Part shown: in pieces, positions 22,579-26,251 of the stretch
Layout: every line of letters begins with the position of its first letter
Numbering within the stretch: position 1 is the first letter of the stretch
Origin: UBA9732 sp963606545
Lineage (GTDB): Bacteria > Spirochaetota > Spirochaetia > Sphaerochaetales > Sphaerochaetaceae
Direction: 5' to 3'
DNA: 26,251 nt
Assembly (NCBI GenBank): GCA_963606545.1
Contig: CAVCYP010000023.1
Coordinates: forward strand, 1-26,251
The notes under the pieces: generated by a model
Databases searched by the model: none
Told to the model about the DNA's origin: nothing
Seen by the model: only the letters and a program-made list of their open reading frames with translations
Position numbers and translations under genes: made by a program

Positions 22579-25500
22579 ATGAAAAAACTACTTACCGTTC
22601 TCATTTGTTTACTCACAATTTTTTCTCTCTATGCAGAGGCAATTGTTGAGCGTAGCGCAGAACAGACATCATCCTTACCAGCAGTAGGTGATGTAGTTGA
22701 CGGTTTTGTAGTCACAAATGTAGGTCGTTTTGACCTCGTTGGATGTGACACAATTCTTTATGAACACATAAAAACTGGTGCACAGGTCCTGTACCTTGCA
22801 AACGAAGACACAAACAGAGTCTTTGAAATTGGATTCAAAACTCCAGCTGAGACAGACACAGGTGTTCCACACGTATTTGAACACTCAACTCTTGACGGCT
22901 CAAAGAAATATCCTTCAAAAACCCTTTTCTTCAACCTGAGCTTCCAGACCTATAACACCTACATGAACGCCAGCACTTATCCGTTCATGACCGTCTATCC
23001 AATTGCATCGCTCTCTGAAGACCAGCTGCTTAAGTATGCCGATTTCTATACAGATAGCTGCTTCAACCCTATGGTTGCTTCAGACAAGTCAATCTTTGAC
23101 GAAGAAGCTTGGAGATATGCCCTTGATGAAGAAGGCAATCTTACAATTGAAGGTACAGTTTACAGCGAGATGCTTGGTTCTTACACCAGAGAATCGGCTG
23201 CAAACTTCAACTTCAAAGGAACTATCTTCCCAGGTAGCATTGCAGGCAACAGTAGCGGCGGAAACCCAGATCACATCCCAGAGATGACTTGGGAAGACAT
23301 TGTTGCTTACCATGAAGAGTACTATACCCCTTCCAACTCAGTTACCTGTATCTATGGAAAAATTGATAACATTGATGCTTTCCTTGAGCTGTTAGATGGC
23401 TATTTCTCAGAATATGAGAAGACAGAGTACGGCTTTGTTGATGCTGGTTTCACCCCTATCACAGAGCCAGTTGAAGCCACCTACGAGTATGCAGTAGAAG
23501 CTTCAACAGACACAGAAAAGTCTGCAACCGTCTATTACGGTTATGCTTTAGGCGAGCTCACAGAAGAAGAGCTTACAGCTGTTGATTTCCTTTCAACCTT
23601 GATTGGGGACTCAAGCTCAATTCTTATGGAGAACCTTAAGACAGCAATTCCTTACGGTTCCTTTGCTTGCTACATTGACTTCACAGGTCCAGAGTCCATT
23701 CTTTATTTCTATGCTGATAATATTAATGAAGAAGATGCTGCAACCTTCAAACAGACAGTTGATGATTCTTTAGCTTACATCTATGCAAATGGCTTTGATC
23801 AGGAAGCTGTAGATGCAATCATTGCCTCCTTTAAGCTTTCAATCATGCTTACCACAGAAGGTAGCGAGATTGGAATTGATACAATTCCTAACATTCTCTA
23901 CTACTGGGCAGGTATGGGAAATCTTTTTGGCTACATGAATTACATTGACGCCATTGAGGATTTCAATGAATATGTCCAAAACGGAACTCTCCTTGACGCT
24001 CTTAAAAAGTATGTCCTTGACAACAATAGAACAGCTTTAGCAACAACAAAGGCTGTTGCTGGTCTTAAGGAAGTAAAGGACGCAGCCCTTGCAGAAAAGC
24101 TTGCTGAAATCAAGGCTTCTATGACAGAAGAAGAGCTTGCCGCTATTGCAGCTTCTTCAGATGAAGAAGAAACAGAAGAGGTTGAGGATGACAAGACTGC
24201 TGAATATGTAAAACAGCTTCAGGCTGTAACAGTTGAAAGTCTTCCAGAAGAGTACAGAGTCTACAATATCACTGATGAGACCGGCGATGACGGAATCAGA
24301 AGAATTTTTGCCCAGTGCGATACAACGGATATCGGCTATGCTACTCTTATGCTTAACGCTGACTGGGTTGAGCAGGATATGTTGCACTTCTTCAAGCTCT
24401 ACATAGACCTTCTTGGAGATTTGGATACCACGGAGCATACCAGAACTCAGCTTTCTACTTTGATTAACCGCTATCTCTATGATATTACAATCAAGTCTTC
24501 TATCGTGGATAACGAGGACGAGGATGAGTATTATCCGTTTATCAGAGTCAGCTTCATTGCTCTTGATGAAGATATGGAGAAGGCTTACGACGTGGTTGGT
24601 GAGATTCTCTTTGACAGCCAGTTTGACGTGCAGCGTGTTGCTGACACAGTTTCTAACCTCAAGCAGTCCTTAAAGAGCACAATCAACAATGCAAGCTACA
24701 ACGTAATTATTTACGATATGCTGGCAACTGCTGACGATAGCATGGCTTACTATGCTTACATGAATTATCTGGATTACTACAACTTCCTTGATGAAGTTTC
24801 TAAGGCTCTTGAAGAGAATCCAGAAGCTGTTATTGCAGGCTTGCAGTACATCCAGCAGAACCTTGCTAACTCCTACAAGGCAATTTCAGCCTTTGCCGGA
24901 AGTGAGAAGAGTAAAGAAAACCATCAGGCGGTTGCCGATGCTTTCATTGCAAAACTTGACCATTATGAAGTTCCAGCTCAGGAATATGAGTTTGAGACAA
25001 TGGGCAACTCCATGGCTTTGATTGTTGACAGCAACGTAAACTTCAACTTCATGTTTGCTTCTTATGAAGACATGGGTCTTGAAGAGTACACCGCTGACCT
25101 TGATGCAATTTCTAGCTTAATTAACGACAACTACTTACTCCCAATGCTCAGAGACCAGTACGGGGTCTATGGTGCTTACACAGCTGCAGCTGATGCAGGT
25201 ATTTACCTTTACACCTACAGAGATCCTAACATCATGGAGACCTTCCAGGTTTATGCCGGACTTCCTGAATACATGGCAACTCTTGAAGACCTTGACCAGG
25301 AAACTTTGGATGGCTACATCCTTTCCAGCTACTCCGGCTATGCAACTCCAAGCGGAGAGCTCACCGGTGCTTTGAATGCAATTCTCAACCATATCTCTAA
25401 GATTCCACAGGAAAAGAGAGTAGAGTACATGCAGCAGCTCAAGAGCATCACAGCTGAAAAGGTCGCAGACTACGCTTCTGCTTATTCCGCACTGGTTGAA

Positions 25501-26085
25501 AACGGCATTTACGCAACCTCTGGTGGCGCATCTGCTATCTCTAACTATGCTGGCTTGTACGAAGAAATCCTCAACCCATTTGGCGTTCAGGATTCTTCAA
25601 GCGTTGTTCTTTCTGACATTACTGAGGGCGATTCTTACTACGAAGCTGTTCGCTTTGCCTTTGAAAACGGCTTTATGGCCACTGTCTCTGACTCAACCTT
25701 TGGCGTCAACGACAGCGCAACTTTGGGCGACCTCGCTGCTTTCTTCTATATGATGATTGGTGGCGGCAGAGAACCTGAGACTGCAATCTCCTTCCTCTCA
25801 CAGTATGGAATCCTCCCAGCTGACCCAGCAGACACAGTAATCTCCAGAACTGAAGCTATGCTTTACACCTACTACTTCTGCCAGGCAGTTGGCTACAACG
25901 TAAGCCTCGTAGACCTCACAGAAGTCTACCCCGATGCCGATCAAATCCCAGAAGGCTATGAAAGCCTCTTTGGTTTTGGCCTTGAGTATGGCTTGCTTGA
26001 CACTGTCAATGGTCTTTTGGACCCAATGGGTACAATGACTAGAGCCCAGCTTGCAAAACTTATCTATGGCTTTGCCGCTGAGTAA
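22579..26085 (+). CDS. Exported M16C insulinase-type metalloprotease with SLH-like C-terminus
   Basis: A 1168-aa protein of the presequence-protease (PreP/Cym1) branch of M16, which degrades small unfolded peptides inside a closed chamber. The signal peptide is residues 1-19, with cleavage likely after L-Y-A. The inverted zinc motif H-V-F-E-H is at 98-102 (Glu101 catalytic) and the third zinc ligand is Glu197 in T-V-Y-S-E-M-L-G. An acidic linker (D-E-E-E-T-E-E-V-E-D-D, about 532-542) separates the two M16 halves. From about residue 1010, three S-layer-homology-like units follow: Y-Y-E-A-V-R-F-A-F-E-N-G-F, I-S-R-T-E-A-M, and Y-G-L-L-D ... M-T-R-A-Q-L-A-K-L-I. RBS GAGGAG lies six bases before ATG 22579. 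Likely role: surface or periplasmic peptide breakdown, possibly feeding importers nearby. Monocistronic, with a terminator behind. Confidence 0.9.
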   Translation: MKKLLTVLICLLTIFSLYAEAIVERSAEQTSSLPAVGDVVDGFVVTNVGRFDLVGCDTILYEHIKTGAQVLYLANEDTNRVFEIGFKTPAETDTGVPHVFEHSTLDGSKKYPSKTLFFNLSFQTYNTYMNASTYPFMTVYPIASLSEDQLLKYADFYTDSCFNPMVASDKSIFDEEAWRYALDEEGNLTIEGTVYSEMLGSYTRESAANFNFKGTIFPGSIAGNSSGGNPDHIPEMTWEDIVAYHEEYYTPSNSVTCIYGKIDNIDAFLELLDGYFSEYEKTEYGFVDAGFTPITEPVEATYEYAVEASTDTEKSATVYYGYALGELTEEELTAVDFLSTLIGDSSSILMENLKTAIPYGSFACYIDFTGPESILYFYADNINEEDAATFKQTVDDSLAYIYANGFDQEAVDAIIASFKLSIMLTTEGSEIGIDTIPNILYYWAGMGNLFGYMNYIDAIEDFNEYVQNGTLLDALKKYVLDNNRTALATTKAVAGLKEVKDAALAEKLAEIKASMTEEELAAIAASSDEEETEEVEDDKTAEYVKQLQAVTVESLPEEYRVYNITDETGDDGIRRIFAQCDTTDIGYATLMLNADWVEQDMLHFFKLYIDLLGDLDTTEHTRTQLSTLINRYLYDITIKSSIVDNEDEDEYYPFIRVSFIALDEDMEKAYDVVGEILFDSQFDVQRVADTVSNLKQSLKSTINNASYNVIIYDMLATADDSMAYYAYMNYLDYYNFLDEVSKALEENPEAVIAGLQYIQQNLANSYKAISAFAGSEKSKENHQAVADAFIAKLDHYEVPAQEYEFETMGNSMALIVDSNVNFNFMFASYEDMGLEEYTADLDAISSLINDNYLLPMLRDQYGVYGAYTAAADAGIYLYTYRDPNIMETFQVYAGLPEYMATLEDLDQETLDGYILSSYSGYATPSGELTGALNAILNHISKIPQEKRVEYMQQLKSITAEKVADYASAYSALVENGIYATSGGASAISNYAGLYEEILNPFGVQDSSSVVLSDITEGDSYYEAVRFAFENGFMATVSDSTFGVNDSATLGDLAAFFYMMIGGGREPETAISFLSQYGILPADPADTVISRTEAMLYTYYFCQAVGYNVSLVDLTEVYPDADQIPEGYESLFGFGLEYGLLDTVNGLLDPMGTMTRAQLAKLIYGFAAE

Positions 26086-26115
26086 GATTAGTTATTAGTC
26101 TTTATTAGGCTTTTT

Positions 26116-26151
26116 AGGGTGTTGCACGTGCTTGTGTAGCACCCTTTTTTT
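26116..26151 (+). terminator. Intrinsic terminator after the M16C protease gene
   Basis: AGGGTG (26116-26121) pairs with CACCCT (26140-26145), followed by a run of seven T. The loop contains a smaller GCAC/GTGC hairpin. Confidence 0.8.
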
Positions 26152-26204
26152 GAACTTCTTCAAACTACTAAAGTCACCATGAGTAAATTAAATTAAAAGG
26201 GAAA

Positions 26205-26251
26205 TGGGCCCAGAGAGATTTGAACTCTCGACCAAAGGATTATGAGTCCTC
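26205..26251 (-). tRNA. tRNA with anticodon CAT, 3' part (probably elongator Met)
   Basis: The minus strand reads the 3' two-thirds of a tRNA. The anticodon stem GAGGA/TCCTT encloses the loop CTCATAA (anticodon CAT). A five-base variable loop, a T-arm GAGAG-TTCAAAT-CTCTC, the 3' acceptor strand TGGGCCC and discriminator A at 26205 follow. CCA is not encoded. Initiator tRNA is unlikely because the anticodon stem lacks three consecutive G-C pairs. A CAT-anticodon isoleucine tRNA (lysidine-modified) cannot be excluded without the 5' part, which lies beyond the window. Confidence 0.85.

Overview
The window looks like chromosome from a low-to-moderate-GC, host-associated spirochaete, most likely Treponema-like. 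This rests on lipoproteins with relaxed lipoboxes (VGC-S, PSC-Q), a binding protein with the spirochaete-style mature start A-N-G-A-Q-E, and an insulinase-type protease carrying S-layer-like repeats. The assignment is an inference; no rRNA or other definitive marker is present.

Region 1 (1-850): the 3' end of an unrecognised protein with three internal repeats, closed by an intrinsic terminator. Region 2 (886-9956): a tightly packed ten-gene plus-strand operon. Gene order: gamma-glutamyltransferase-like lipoprotein; DctM-like permease A; 48-aa two-helix membrane protein A; membrane-anchored M14 (AstE/AspA-like) deacylase A; DUF6305-like lipoprotein; DctM-like permease B; 49-aa two-helix protein B; deacylase B; lipoprotein deacylase C; small unknown protein. 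Permease, micro-membrane-protein and deacylase occur twice in the same order, so this is a duplicated cassette. All four predicted hydrolases carry export or anchor signals. The simplest reading is an extracytoplasmic system that trims N-acyl or amide-linked amino-acid compounds and imports the products through permeases lacking a normal DctQ and DctP.

Region 3 (9931-17511): an almost complete aspartate-to-threonine pathway. The minus-strand operon is ACT/HTH regulator, thrC, thrH. The divergent plus-strand operon is hom, lysC, asd, brnQ. No thrB-type homoserine kinase is seen, and ThrH, a known homoserine phosphotransferase family, probably fills that step. A 116-bp divergent region between the operons holds a good promoter and inverted repeats.

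Region 4 (17535-22409, minus): a three-gene ABC importer: binding protein, fused double permease, and an ATPase enlarged by a helical insert of about 115 residues. A pair of stem-loops separates the binding-protein gene from the permease gene. Region 5 (22579-26151): a divergently transcribed 1168-aa M16C protease with a C-terminal SLH-like region and a terminator. The window ends inside a minus-strand tRNA with anticodon CAT. No stretch longer than about 170 bases is without a gene, and no insertion sequence, CRISPR array or phage gene was seen.
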